Source: JARRQB01 sp965368585 (lineage in GTDB: Bacteria > Pseudomonadota > Gammaproteobacteria > Chromatiales > Chromatiaceae). Taken from it: 51,773 nt of DNA. The DNA lies in assembly GCA_965368585.1 (NCBI GenBank), contig CBDUNM010000020.1, positions 1 to 51,773 of the forward strand. Reading direction: 5' to 3'. The number at the start of each line of letters is the position of its first letter. The stretch's first letter is position 1. Under the pieces are notes generated by a model. The model made no database searches, had not been told where the DNA came from, and saw nothing but the letters and a program-made list of their open reading frames with translations. Shown here one piece after another: positions 34,257-43,570 of this stretch. The translations under genes were made by a program, and so were the position numbers.

Positions 34257-35819
34257 ATGACCAGTATTTCCCGCGCCCTTATCAGTGTCTCGGACAAGTC
34301 CGGAATCGTCGAATTCGCTCGCGCACTTGCCGCCCACGATGTCGAGATCCTCTCCACTGGAGGAACTGCGCGGCTGTTGCGGGACCACGGCGTGGGCGTC
34401 ATCGAGGTGGGCGACTACACGGGATTTCCGGAAATGATGGACGGCCGCCTCAAGACATTACACCCGAAGATTCATGGCGGCATCCTGGGTCGCCGTGGTA
34501 CTGACGACGCGGTCATGGACGAGCATGGGATCGGCCGCATCGATCTGGTCGTCGTGAATCTCTATCCGTTTCAGCAAACGATTGCCAATCCCGAAGCGAC
34601 GCTGGCCGACGCGATCGAAAACATCGATATCGGCGGGCCAACCATGATTCGCGCAGCCGCCAAGAATCACGGCGATGTGGCGGTGGTCGTCGACCCCAAG
34701 GACTATGCCGCGGTGTTGGACGAAATGGTCAGCCACGACGGAGGCATCAGCGCGGAAATGCGCTATCGGTTGGCCGTCAAGACCTTTGCCCATTCCGCGG
34801 CCTACGACGGCGCGATCGCCAACTATCTGGGGGGTATCCGGCCCGACGGCAGCAAACACCCCTTCCCGGACGCTATCAATCTGCAGTTTCATCGGGCGCA
34901 GGATATGCGCTACGGCGAAAACCCGCACCAACGCGCCGCGTTCTACATCGAACCTGACCGCACGGAAGCCTGCATCGCGACCACTCGGCAGCTACAGGGC
35001 AAGGAACTCAGCTACAACAACATCGCCGATACCGACGCCGCGCTGGAATGCGTGAAGCAGTTCGACGAAGGCCCGACCTGCGTGATCGTCAAACACGCCA
35101 ACCCTTGCGGCGTCGCAGTCGGCAGGAACCTGCTGGAGGCCTACGACCGCGCCTTCCGTACGGATCCGGAATCAGCGTTTGGCGGGATCATCGCATTCAA
35201 CCAGGAACTCGACACGGAAACCGCTGAGGCCATTGTCGAACGCCAGTTCGTCGAAGTAATCATCGCGCCCTGGATCGGCCTCGCGGCGGCGGATGCAATC
35301 GCCGCCAAGAAAAATGTGCGCTTGTTGCAGTGCGGCGAATGGAACCGGGAAGACCTCTGGCGGCTGGATTTCAAGCGGGTCAACGGCGGGCTGCTGGTGC
35401 AGGACGCGGATTTACAACTCAATAAAGAACTCCGAGTGGTCACCGAGCGCGCACCAACCGATGACGAGATGCGGGATCTGGTGTTTACCTGGCGGGTGGC
35501 GAAATTTGTCAAATCGAACGCGATTGTCTACGGTAGAGACCGGATGACGATCGGCGTCGGCGCGGGACAGATGAGCCGGGTCAACTCGGCCCGGATCGCC
35601 GCCATCAAGGCGGAGCACGCTGGACTCGAGGTCGAAGGCTCGGTCATGGCTTCGGATGCGTTTTTCCCGTTTCGTGACGGTATTGACAACGCGGCGGCCG
35701 CAGGCGTGCGGGCGGTTATCCAACCGGGCGGCTCCATGCGCGACGAAGAGGCCATTGCCGCGGCCAACGAACACGGCATGGCCATGATATTCACCGGGAT
35801 GCGGCATTTCCGTCACTAG
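34257..35819 (+). CDS. purH: Bifunctional AICAR formyltransferase/IMP cyclohydrolase
   Basis: A 520-residue enzyme of standard length. The N-terminal MGS-like cyclohydrolase domain (ALISVSDKSGIVEFARALAA, LSTGGTARLLRDHGV, MMDGRLKTLHPKIHGGIL) is followed by the transformylase domain (GKELSYNNIADTDAA, KHANPCGVAVG, SDAFFPFRDGIDNAA). It catalyses the last two steps of IMP synthesis. purD lies downstream, separated by an lpxA-like gene. Confidence 0.97.
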   Translation: MTSISRALISVSDKSGIVEFARALAAHDVEILSTGGTARLLRDHGVGVIEVGDYTGFPEMMDGRLKTLHPKIHGGILGRRGTDDAVMDEHGIGRIDLVVVNLYPFQQTIANPEATLADAIENIDIGGPTMIRAAAKNHGDVAVVVDPKDYAAVLDEMVSHDGGISAEMRYRLAVKTFAHSAAYDGAIANYLGGIRPDGSKHPFPDAINLQFHRAQDMRYGENPHQRAAFYIEPDRTEACIATTRQLQGKELSYNNIADTDAALECVKQFDEGPTCVIVKHANPCGVAVGRNLLEAYDRAFRTDPESAFGGIIAFNQELDTETAEAIVERQFVEVIIAPWIGLAAADAIAAKKNVRLLQCGEWNREDLWRLDFKRVNGGLLVQDADLQLNKELRVVTERAPTDDEMRDLVFTWRVAKFVKSNAIVYGRDRMTIGVGAGQMSRVNSARIAAIKAEHAGLEVEGSVMASDAFFPFRDGIDNAAAAGVRAVIQPGGSMRDEEAIAAANEHGMAMIFTGMRHFRH

Positions 35820-35977
35820 GAGGCTGTGGGGTTATGAGGGAGCGTAGCGAGAAGGTGGGAGAGCGAGGCCAAATGTTTCCGGATTTGAGGCGCATATCGG
35901 GGATAGTTGGACCGCTCTGCCATCTTCGCAGTAGATTCATCCATAATCCGACAGACTCCTAGGAGAACAACGAGCCC

Positions 35978-36781
35978 GTGGCCAACGCTGCGAACATACA
36001 CCCTACCGCGATCGTTGAAACGGGCGCGGAACTGCACGAGACCGCCGCGGTGGGTCCATACTCGATCGTCGAGGCCGGCGCCGTGCTGGGCCCGGGCTGT
36101 GTTGTCGAATCGCACGCACGCGTATACGGCAAGACGACCATGGGAAGCCACAATCGCGTTTGCCACGGCGCAACCATAGGAGCAGACCCCCAGGACATCA
36201 GCTATACGTACGAGCGCGCCAAACGACTGACCATCGGCGACCACAACGTGTTCCGGGAGGGCGTGAACATCAGCCACGGCGTCAAGGAAGATCACGGCAC
36301 AGTGATCGGCAGCCACAACCTGTTCATGTTCAATTGCCATATCGCGCATGACTGTATCGTCGGCGACCACAACATATTCGCCAACACCGCCACGCTCGCC
36401 GGACACGTTGTCATCGACCACCATTGTGTGCTGTCAGCACACACCGCGGTCCACCAGTTCTGCCGCATCGGCGCCTATGCCATGCTCGGCGGCATCAGCG
36501 GCGTACGGCAGGACATTCCGCCCTACGTCACGGCCAACGGGCAATATGCGAGGTTTGTCGGGCTGAACCTCATAGGCCTGAAACGCAACGGTTTCGCCGC
36601 CGAACAGCGGATGGCCATAAAGCGGGCATATCGCATTCTGTACTTCGCCGGACTGACGCCCGCGCAGGCGCTGGAGGAACTCAGGCAGCTTCCGCCTACG
36701 CCTGAGATCGCAACCATCATCGAATTCGCCGGAAATAGTCAGCGCGGACTGATTTCCCGACGCACCCGGGAAGAGCTTTGA
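35978..36781 (+). CDS. LpxA-like UDP-GlcNAc acyltransferase, orphan location
   Basis: A 267-residue left-handed beta-helix protein with hexapeptide repeats (IHPTAIVETGAELHETAAVG). It has the LpxA hallmarks: FMFNCHIAHDCIVG with the catalytic His, VHQFCRIGAYAMLGGISGV and GLNLIGLKRNGF. The family transfers 3-hydroxyacyl chains to UDP-GlcNAc in lipid A synthesis. It is unusual for lpxA to lie between purH and purD rather than in lpxD-fabZ-lpxA-lpxB, so it may be a second copy. It has a GTG start with AGGAG 12 bases upstream. Confidence 0.88.
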   Translation: MANAANIHPTAIVETGAELHETAAVGPYSIVEAGAVLGPGCVVESHARVYGKTTMGSHNRVCHGATIGADPQDISYTYERAKRLTIGDHNVFREGVNISHGVKEDHGTVIGSHNLFMFNCHIAHDCIVGDHNIFANTATLAGHVVIDHHCVLSAHTAVHQFCRIGAYAMLGGISGVRQDIPPYVTANGQYARFVGLNLIGLKRNGFAAEQRMAIKRAYRILYFAGLTPAQALEELRQLPPTPEIATIIEFAGNSQRGLISRRTREEL

Positions 36782-36826
36782 CGGCCATCACTCGATATAC
36801 GGATACCCAACCAGGTTGACGACTGC

Positions 36827-38125
36827 ATGAAGATACTGATTATCGGCGGCGGCGGCCGGGAACACGCGATCGCCTGGAAGTGTGCACAATCACCCCTGGT
36901 CGACCAGGTGTTCGTCGCGCCAGGGAACGCGGGCACCGCGCGTGAACCGCATGTAGAGAACGTCGCGATAGGCGCCGAGGATATCGAGGCCCTTGTTCGG
37001 TTTGCCGCAGAAAACGCCATTGGGTTGACCATCGTGGGGCCGGAAGCGCCATTGGTGGCCGGCGTGGTGGACCGGTTCCGTCAAGCCGACCTGCGCTGTT
37101 TCGGCCCGACCCGGGCGGCCGCGCAACTCGAAGGCTCCAAGGCATTCACCAAGGACTTCCTCGCCAGGCACAACATTCCCACCGGGCATTACGCCACCTT
37201 TACCGAAATCGACCCCGCCCTGACCTACGTACGCGAGCAGGGCGCGCCCATCGTCGTCAAGGCCGACGGCTTGGCCGCCGGCAAGGGCGTGATCGTCGCG
37301 CTGGATCTGGCGACGGCAGAAGCGGCGATTCGCGACATGCTGAGCGGAAACGTGTTCGGACTGGCCGGTTCTCGCGTGGTTATCGAAGAATACCTCGAGG
37401 GTGAAGAGGCCAGTTTCATCGTCATGGTCGACGGTGAGCACATCCTGCCGATGGCGACCAGCCAGGACCACAAACGAATCGGCAACGGCGATACCGGCCC
37501 CAACACCGGCGGTATGGGCGCGTACTCTCCCGCACCGGTGGTTGACAATGCGGTGTACCAACGCGTCATGGACGAGGTGATCATGCCCACCGTCGCGGGG
37601 ATGGCGGCCGAAGGCATGCCCTATACCGGATTCCTCTATGCCGGCCTGATGATCGCGGAAGACGAGACGGGGCGGAAGTTGCCGCGGGTGATCGAGTACA
37701 ACTGCCGGTTCGGCGATCCGGAGACCCAACCGATCATGCTGCGCTTGCGCTCCGATCTGGTGGCCCATTGTCTGGCCGCAGTCGAGGGTCGGCTGGACCG
37801 GGAAACCGCCGCATGGGACGGGCGCCCCGCCCTCGGGGTGGTCCTGGCCGCCGAGGGCTACCCGGGCAGGTATCGTCAGGGCGACGTCATTGCAGGGCTC
37901 GATGCGCCCAACGCGGACTCCACCAAGATCTTTCACGCGGGTACCACCGACGCGAACGGCACGATCGTGACCGCCGGCGGGCGGGTGCTTTGCGCCACGG
38001 CATTGGGCGCGACGGTCAGCGAAGCACAACGCAACGCCTATCGCGCCATGGAAAAGATCTCCTGGCCGGGCATGTCCTATCGCAATGACATCGGCTATCG
38101 CGCAATCGCCAGGGAGGCGAACTGA
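36827..38125 (+). CDS. purD: Phosphoribosylamine-glycine ligase
   Basis: A 432-residue ATP-grasp ligase. MKILIIGGGGREHAIAWKCA, APGNAGTA, GPEAPLVAGVVDRFR, VKADGLAAGKGVIVA, TGPNTGGMGAYSPAP and EYNCRFGDPETQ are all PurD signatures. It makes glycinamide ribonucleotide. It follows the lpxA-like gene by 45 bases and reads into a VanZ-like gene. Confidence 0.97.
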   Translation: MKILIIGGGGREHAIAWKCAQSPLVDQVFVAPGNAGTAREPHVENVAIGAEDIEALVRFAAENAIGLTIVGPEAPLVAGVVDRFRQADLRCFGPTRAAAQLEGSKAFTKDFLARHNIPTGHYATFTEIDPALTYVREQGAPIVVKADGLAAGKGVIVALDLATAEAAIRDMLSGNVFGLAGSRVVIEEYLEGEEASFIVMVDGEHILPMATSQDHKRIGNGDTGPNTGGMGAYSPAPVVDNAVYQRVMDEVIMPTVAGMAAEGMPYTGFLYAGLMIAEDETGRKLPRVIEYNCRFGDPETQPIMLRLRSDLVAHCLAAVEGRLDRETAAWDGRPALGVVLAAEGYPGRYRQGDVIAGLDAPNADSTKIFHAGTTDANGTIVTAGGRVLCATALGATVSEAQRNAYRAMEKISWPGMSYRNDIGYRAIAREAN

Positions 38126-38169
38126 ACACACCATGCGGCCGCTACGGTGCGACGGGATTCCGGCTGCTG

Positions 38170-38508
38170 TTGGCCCTGGCGCTGGTCGTGATCACCTGGT
38201 TGGCCGTACAGCCCGCGCCACAAGTCGACATGGTGGGCGTGAACGACAAGGTGGCCCATATCGCGGCCTTCGTGGCGCTCGCTTTTCTGGCCGACGGGTC
38301 GCGCCCGGAAAAGCCGTTCGACAGGATATCGGCCGTCTGGCTCACCGCCTACGGGGCATGCATCGAATTCCTGCAAACCTTTGTCGAATACCGCACGGCG
38401 TCGTTCGCAGACTTCGTCGCGGACGTGATCGGCATACTGATTTTCTGGTTCGCGCTGAGCCCGTTGTTGCGGCACTGGCTGCAGCGCGACTCGGACATGG
38501 CGCCTTGA
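38170..38508 (+). CDS. VanZ-like membrane protein
   Basis: About 112 residues with a VanZ-family pattern: the first membrane strand ends in VQPAP, followed by the conserved NDKVAHIAAFVALAFLADG, then GACIEFLQTFVEYRTASFAD and a last helix VIGILIFWFALSPLL. The start is uncertain. The frame is open back to 38089 with no ATG or GTG. TTG at 38170 is listed, but CTG at 38122, just downstream of AGGGAGG and overlapping the purD stop, would add residues that complete the first helix. The function of short VanZ proteins is unknown. Confidence 0.72.
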   Translation: MALALVVITWLAVQPAPQVDMVGVNDKVAHIAAFVALAFLADGSRPEKPFDRISAVWLTAYGACIEFLQTFVEYRTASFADFVADVIGILIFWFALSPLLRHWLQRDSDMAP

Positions 38509-38621
38509 ACCCCAATTCGCACCGCGCGCTTCGGGCAGCGCACCGCCTTGAAAATCCGGGGGGAGATTTTTTCTGTCACCACGGTCGAAACGGTCGATAG
38601 CCTACATCCGGACGAAATACC

Positions 38622-38858
38622 ATGTCTTTGCTATCGCGGAAAACCAGTATGCCGACCATCGATCAGGCCCTGCCGGGTCGCCAAACAGCCACGATCGTGC
38701 CCGGCACGCATTTCGTGCTTTATACGCCGTTGGCGCCACCCTATCCTCCCGAACTCGAACAGGCAACGTTCGGCATGGGGTGTTTTAGGGGCGCCGCACG
38801 GCGCTTCTGGCACCTGCAGGGCGTATACACCACTGCCGACCGTTATGCTGGGGGCTAG
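38622..38858 (+). pseudogene. msrA: Truncated msrA (methionine sulfoxide reductase A) remnant
   Basis: The 78-codon frame opens with MSLLSRKTSMPTIDQALPGR and continues to ATFGMGCFRGAARRFWHLQG and VYTTADRYAGG, which align by eye with the first third of MsrA, including the catalytic Cys block GCFWG. Here the Trp is Arg. A TAG follows immediately after YAGG, where intact MsrA continues with NPTY-EVCSG. None of the rest of the gene is visible in any frame before the next gene at 39051, so this is a 3'-deleted remnant. The surrounding 38509-39050 holds no other gene. Confidence 0.8.
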
Positions 38859-39050
38859 ACCGGTCACTGCGGGCTGGGCGGCAGCGGAGTCTGCGTGCCA
38901 AAACCGGAATCGGCCTGAACGAAACACGTCAAGACGCGGCCAATCGAGGCAGTACTCCCCACGCGACTGTCATTTAAGGTAGCCGCGTCCAGGCCGCTAG
39001 TTGTTCGACATCGGCCCTGTAGAAGCCGGTCGGGTTGAACCGCTAACGAT

Positions 39051-41921
39051 ATGTCGTCAATCAATCTGCTAAATTCCGAACACGCCACCCCATCCCAGGT
39101 CGAGAGCGACGATTTAGTCGTTTCTTTCTTGGAGGCCATGGGTGAAGCGCTCATCCTGGTGCGGGTGTCGGACGCCTGTATAGTCAGCGCCAACCAACCG
39201 GCCTGCGATCTGTTGGGTTACGCTCACCCCGATCTTAACGGCAAAAAAATCTTCGACATCTCGATCACCATCAGCGACCTGGACGCCTGGCATTGCTATC
39301 ACCGTCAGGCGCTGCAGACGCTCCGGGCCAGCCAGCGACTGCTGTTCAAGACCCGCGGCAACCAACCGATCACGCTGGACGATTCCAGCGCTGCCTTGCT
39401 GATGGGCGGAGAAGACTGCGTCATGATCAATCTCCGCCAGGCCGAGCAGCGCGTTCGGCTGGAGCGCGACGTGACCGACTACGCGGATCTGTGCAACCAC
39501 GGCCCGGTGATCGTGTTCACATCGCCTGTTTCGAACCGCCTGCCCGTCACGCACGTCACGCCGAATGTTCGATACCTCGTCGGGCGCGACGCGCAATCAT
39601 TCGTGCGCAACGAGACGGACTTTGCTTCGCTGGTCCACCCCGACGACCTGGACAAACTACTGACAGAGGTGCGCTCGGCCGTGGCAGGTAACGAATGCCG
39701 CATCGTGCATCAGCCCTACCGGATCGAGCACGCTGATGGAAGCTACCGCTGGATCTACCAGACGACCGCCGTCCACTACGGACCCGACGGCAGCGCCTCG
39801 CATCTGAACGCTTTTCTGATCGATATCACCGACCGCATACTGGCGGAGGACGCCTTGCGCGCCAGCGAAGAACGGTTGAAGCTGGCCCTGCTCGGAAACA
39901 ACGAAGGTTGGTGGGACTGGGATATCCCCACCGGCACGCTGCACTTCAGCCATGTCTGGGAAACCATGTTGGGCTTTCAGCCCGGCGACCTGCCCAACCA
40001 TGTCGTCACCTGGGAACAACTGATCCATCCCGACGATCTCGACCACGTCATGGCGGAAATGAACGGCCACTTGTCCAACGCCAGCGATTTTTACGAATCC
40101 GAACACCGCATCCGCAATAAGGACCGCACCTGGACCTGGGTGCTCAGCCGCGGCAAGGTGGTCGAAAAGGACCGGCACGGTCGGCCGCTGCGCGTGGTCG
40201 GAACACACGCGGACATTTCCGCTCGCAAATCCATGGAGTACGAGCTCAAGCTGAGCGCAGCGGTATTCGAGCACACCCAGGAAGGGGTCATGATTACCAA
40301 CCGCGACGGACACATCATGGCCATCAACAACGCCTTCACCAAGATTACCGGATACACTCGCAGCGACGCGCTCGGACAAACCCCGGCGTTGCTGCAATCC
40401 GGCCGGCAAGGCGCGGAATTCTACGAGCAACTGTGGCGGCAACTGCTGGATGCAGGAAACTGGTCGGGTGAAATTTGGAACCGCCGCAAACAAGGCGACG
40501 TGTACCCGCAATGGCTGGACATCAGCGCGGTGCGTAATGCCGATGGCGAGGTCGACAACTACGTCGCGGTGTTCTCGGATATTACCCCGATCAAGGAGTC
40601 CGAAGCACGACTGCACCGCCTCGCGTATCACGACGCGTTGACCGGCTTACCGAACCGCATCCTGTTCCGCGATCGAATCGAGCAGGCGATCGGCCGCGCC
40701 GCGCGCTCGGGTGAGAAGATCGCGCTGCTGTTCATCGATCTGGACCGTTTCAAGAACATCAACGACAGCCTGGGCCATAATTTTGGCGACAACCTGCTGC
40801 TGGCGACCGCCAAGCGCCTGGTAAAAGACCTGCGCGGCGAAGATACGGTCGCACGCATCGGCGGCGATGAATTCACCATCATACTCGGCAATTCGCCCAG
40901 CCTGCGTAATGTCGGCCGGGTGGCAACCAAGCTGATCGAATTGCTGAAAGAACCCTTTGTAGTCAACGAGCAGACTATCTACATCTCCGCCAGTATCGGC
41001 ATCAGCATCTATCCGGACAACGGTACGACCGTCGATGAACTGACGCAGGCCGCCGATACCGCCATGTACAAGGCCAAGGACAACGGTCGTTGCAGCTACC
41101 AGTTCTACACGCCCGAGATGACCAGCCGCTTGTACCAGCAAGTGGTCCTGGAGGCCGATCTGCGACGCGCGCTGGAACAACAGGAATTCAGGCTCTTCTA
41201 TCAGCCCCAGGTCGACCTGGCCAGCGGCAGGATCATCGGCGCCGAAGCACTGATACGATGGCAGCACCCCGAGATGGGCCTGGTACCGCCGGCGCGGTTT
41301 CTGAATGCGGCGGAGGAATCCGGGCTAATCGTCGACATCGGCACCTGGGTACTGCGCGAAGCCTGTCGTCAGGCCAAAGTCTGGCTGGATAGCGGTCTGC
41401 CGATACAGCACGTCGCGGTCAATCTGGCAGGCCGGCAGATCCAGCAGGACGATCTGCCGAATATCGTGACCCGGGCACTGCGCGACTCCGGACTCGACGC
41501 CGAGTATCTCGAACTGGAAATCGTCGAGGAAGTCATCATGGCGCACCTCGACCAGGCGGTCGACGTCCTCACCCGCACCAAGCAACTGGGCGTCACTCTG
41601 GCGATTGACGATTTTGGCACCGGTTACTCGTCGCTCGGATATCTGAAGCGCCTGCCGGTGGATCAGCTCAAGATCGACCGTTCGCTGATCGGGGATATCC
41701 CGCTCGACCCCAACGACGAAGCGATCGCGCGCGCAGTCATCGCCATGGGGCATAGTCTGGGCCTGGTGGTGACCGCCGAGGGTGTGGAAAACGCCGAACA
41801 GCGCGAATTTCTTGTCCGCGAAGGCTGTGACCGTGCACAGGGTTGGCTGTACAGTCCGCCGCTGGCGGCCGAGGTATTCGGCAGCTTCCTGCTCGCGGAA
41901 ACCGATCAGCCCGTCGACTGA
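39051..41921 (+). CDS. Multi-PAS GGDEF-EAL cyclic-di-GMP protein
   Basis: A 956-residue cytoplasmic protein with no membrane helix. Four PAS domains (residues about 25-120, 145-270, 275-400, 400-525; the second and third have PAC ends such as DGSYRWIYQ and DRTWTWVLSRG) precede a GGDEF domain with an intact RIGGDEFTIIL. A complete EAL domain follows (GAEALIRWQHP, LELEIVEE, AIDDFGTGYSSL). Both catalytic motifs look intact, so it could make and degrade c-di-GMP, with net output set by PAS input. It lies alone between the msrA remnant and a response-regulator remnant. Confidence 0.93.
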   Translation: MSSINLLNSEHATPSQVESDDLVVSFLEAMGEALILVRVSDACIVSANQPACDLLGYAHPDLNGKKIFDISITISDLDAWHCYHRQALQTLRASQRLLFKTRGNQPITLDDSSAALLMGGEDCVMINLRQAEQRVRLERDVTDYADLCNHGPVIVFTSPVSNRLPVTHVTPNVRYLVGRDAQSFVRNETDFASLVHPDDLDKLLTEVRSAVAGNECRIVHQPYRIEHADGSYRWIYQTTAVHYGPDGSASHLNAFLIDITDRILAEDALRASEERLKLALLGNNEGWWDWDIPTGTLHFSHVWETMLGFQPGDLPNHVVTWEQLIHPDDLDHVMAEMNGHLSNASDFYESEHRIRNKDRTWTWVLSRGKVVEKDRHGRPLRVVGTHADISARKSMEYELKLSAAVFEHTQEGVMITNRDGHIMAINNAFTKITGYTRSDALGQTPALLQSGRQGAEFYEQLWRQLLDAGNWSGEIWNRRKQGDVYPQWLDISAVRNADGEVDNYVAVFSDITPIKESEARLHRLAYHDALTGLPNRILFRDRIEQAIGRAARSGEKIALLFIDLDRFKNINDSLGHNFGDNLLLATAKRLVKDLRGEDTVARIGGDEFTIILGNSPSLRNVGRVATKLIELLKEPFVVNEQTIYISASIGISIYPDNGTTVDELTQAADTAMYKAKDNGRCSYQFYTPEMTSRLYQQVVLEADLRRALEQQEFRLFYQPQVDLASGRIIGAEALIRWQHPEMGLVPPARFLNAAEESGLIVDIGTWVLREACRQAKVWLDSGLPIQHVAVNLAGRQIQQDDLPNIVTRALRDSGLDAEYLELEIVEEVIMAHLDQAVDVLTRTKQLGVTLAIDDFGTGYSSLGYLKRLPVDQLKIDRSLIGDIPLDPNDEAIARAVIAMGHSLGLVVTAEGVENAEQREFLVREGCDRAQGWLYSPPLAAEVFGSFLLAETDQPVD

Positions 41922-41964
41922 GTGTGCTGCGGGCCGTGCGCTGGCCAACGATGGTCAGGGCGCA

Positions 41965-42303
41965 TCACAGCTCGATCAACCCCTCCTTGATGGCAAGACG
42001 AATAAGATCGGTCACATGCCCGATGCCCAGTTTCGAGAAGGTCCGGCTGCGGTGGGTTTCGACGGTCTTGACGCTGATATTCAGTCGAGACGCCACCTTG
42101 GCATTCGACAAACCTTCGGCGAGCAGGTTGGCGACCTGCCGCCCACGGCGGCTAAGGCACGCCAGCCTGTGTGAATCGACGAATTTCTCAATGGGTATCT
42201 CGGTTAACGAATTATCGATGAGGTACCGGGCGATGCGCGCATCCGACGGCGTTGAGCGAGCTTTACCTGCGGTCAGATCGCGTCGACGACGTACACAATC
42301 TGC
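41965..42303 (-). pseudogene. Remnant of a GacA/NarL-type response regulator (DNA-binding half)
   Basis: Read on the minus strand, the frame between an upstream TGA (42304-42306) and the stop at 41965 encodes RRRRDLTAGKARSTPSDARI and then a complete LuxR-type helix-turn-helix: LSRRGRQVANLLAEGLSN, KVASRLNISVKTVETHRSRT, FSKLGIGHVTDLIRLAIKEG, ending LIEL. The preceding residues resemble the linker of GacA/UvrY-type regulators. There is no ATG in the frame, and no receiver domain can be found upstream in any frame. It is therefore a 5'-deleted pseudogene, or an unusual short regulator if a non-standard start is used. Confidence 0.72.
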
Positions 42304-42328
42304 TCAGCCAGTTATTGAAGAAATCCCC

Positions 42329-42346
42329 CCAATGCCGCGGCATTGG
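42329..42346. repeat. 18-bp perfect palindrome upstream of the radical SAM gene
   Basis: CCAATGCCG directly followed by its reverse complement CGGCATTGG, in the gap between the regulator remnant and the radical SAM gene (start 42485). It is a candidate operator, of unknown function. The rest of 42304-42484 shows no gene. Confidence 0.45.
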
Positions 42347-42484
42347 CACACCTTGGCAGCCGCTCAGTTTGTCACTCCACGGCATTCGATAGGGCGTCGA
42401 CGGATCTTTACACGCAGCATTCATCGCACCGCTTACCCACCGCATCGGGTGACCCTTTTCGACGCCGTAAGCTAAGCTGCAAGC

Positions 42485-43567
42485 ATGACAGATCGCAAGA
42501 TATCCAAAGGTGGCGAACAACCCGCGTCGAAGGGCAGAGGCTGTGGCGTCAACCCCCCGAATCGCTATCACGGTTTCGCAACCCAGCCGTTCGAGGACGA
42601 CTGGACCGAAGCGGACGACATCGCGCCGAGGACGACCGTTCAGGTGGATCGCGCCAAGCACGCAATCAGCCGCAACCGCTCCCCGGATATTCCGTTCGAG
42701 ACGTCGGTCAATCCATATCGCGGCTGTGAACACGGCTGCGTCTACTGTTATGCGCGACCCACGCATGTCTGGCTGGATTTGTCGCCAGGCTTGGATTTCG
42801 AAAGCCGCTTGTTCCAACGCCCGGAGATTGTCGAACGCCTGCGCGACGAACTTGCGGCCGCGAACTATCGACCGAAGCCGCTCGCACTGAGCGGCGTCAC
42901 CGATGCCTACCAACCGATCGAGCGCAATCTCAAGCTCACCCAAGGCCTGCTGCGTCTGCTGCTCGAAGTCCGTCACCCGGTAACCATCGTGACCAAGTCC
43001 GCATTGATTGAACGGGACCTAGAACTTCTGGCCGAACTGGCGTCCGAGAACCTGGTGGAAGTCGCGTTCAGCGTGACCTCACTGCGACCCGAACTGGTCC
43101 GGCGCCTCGAGCCGCGCGCGGCGGCACCCACCCGGCGACTCCGGGCGATGGAGCGACTCGGCCGGGCGGGCGTTCCGACCCGCATCCTGGTGTCCCCGGT
43201 GATCCCCGTCCTGACGGAACCTGAACTGGAATCGCTGCTGCGCGCCGGGCGGGAACACGGCGCACGCGACGCGGGCTATGCGCTATTGCGTCTGCCGGGA
43301 GAGGTCGCGCCACTGTTTCGAGCATGGCTGGAAACCGCCGCGCCGGACGCCGCGACGCATGTCATGAACCGGATACGCGACGCGCGCGGCGGGCGCGACA
43401 ATGACAGCCGATTCGGCAGCCGAATGACCGGAGAAGGCGCCTTTGCCGATTTGCTGGCACAGCGCTTTCGAGTCGCCTACAAGAAACTGGGGTTCCGGAA
43501 AATCGCTCCGCTCGCATGCCACAGGTTCATACGCCCCGACACGACCGCGCAACTCAGCTTGTTTTAG
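42485..43567 (+). CDS. PA0069 family radical SAM protein
   Basis: A 360-residue radical SAM enzyme. It opens with GRGCGVNPPNRYHGFATQPF, and the iron-sulfur motif is VNPYRGCEHGCVYCYARPTH (CxxxCxxC near residue 80). TVQVDRAKHAISRN, SGVTDAYQPIERNL and TKSALIERDLELLAEL follow, as in the spore-lyase-like PA0069/Rv2578c group. No activity has been assigned that I know of. The ATG sits downstream of the palindrome region. Confidence 0.88.
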   Translation: MTDRKISKGGEQPASKGRGCGVNPPNRYHGFATQPFEDDWTEADDIAPRTTVQVDRAKHAISRNRSPDIPFETSVNPYRGCEHGCVYCYARPTHVWLDLSPGLDFESRLFQRPEIVERLRDELAAANYRPKPLALSGVTDAYQPIERNLKLTQGLLRLLLEVRHPVTIVTKSALIERDLELLAELASENLVEVAFSVTSLRPELVRRLEPRAAAPTRRLRAMERLGRAGVPTRILVSPVIPVLTEPELESLLRAGREHGARDAGYALLRLPGEVAPLFRAWLETAAPDAATHVMNRIRDARGGRDNDSRFGSRMTGEGAFADLLAQRFRVAYKKLGFRKIAPLACHRFIRPDTTAQLSLF

Positions 43568-43570
43568 TGA

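Noticed and set aside
36890..38134. 414-codon open frame on the minus strand opposite purD
   Set aside because: It is a shadow of purD, which carries all family motifs.
38548..38982. Alternative 144-codon plus-strand frame over the msrA remnant
   Set aside because: No protein-like pattern is present. The msrA remnant in another frame explains the locus.
42263..42976. 237-codon open frame on the minus strand over the radical SAM gene and the regulator remnant
   Set aside because: It contains no recognisable domain and is a shadow of the radical SAM frame. The real minus-strand signal here is the response-regulator remnant in a different frame.
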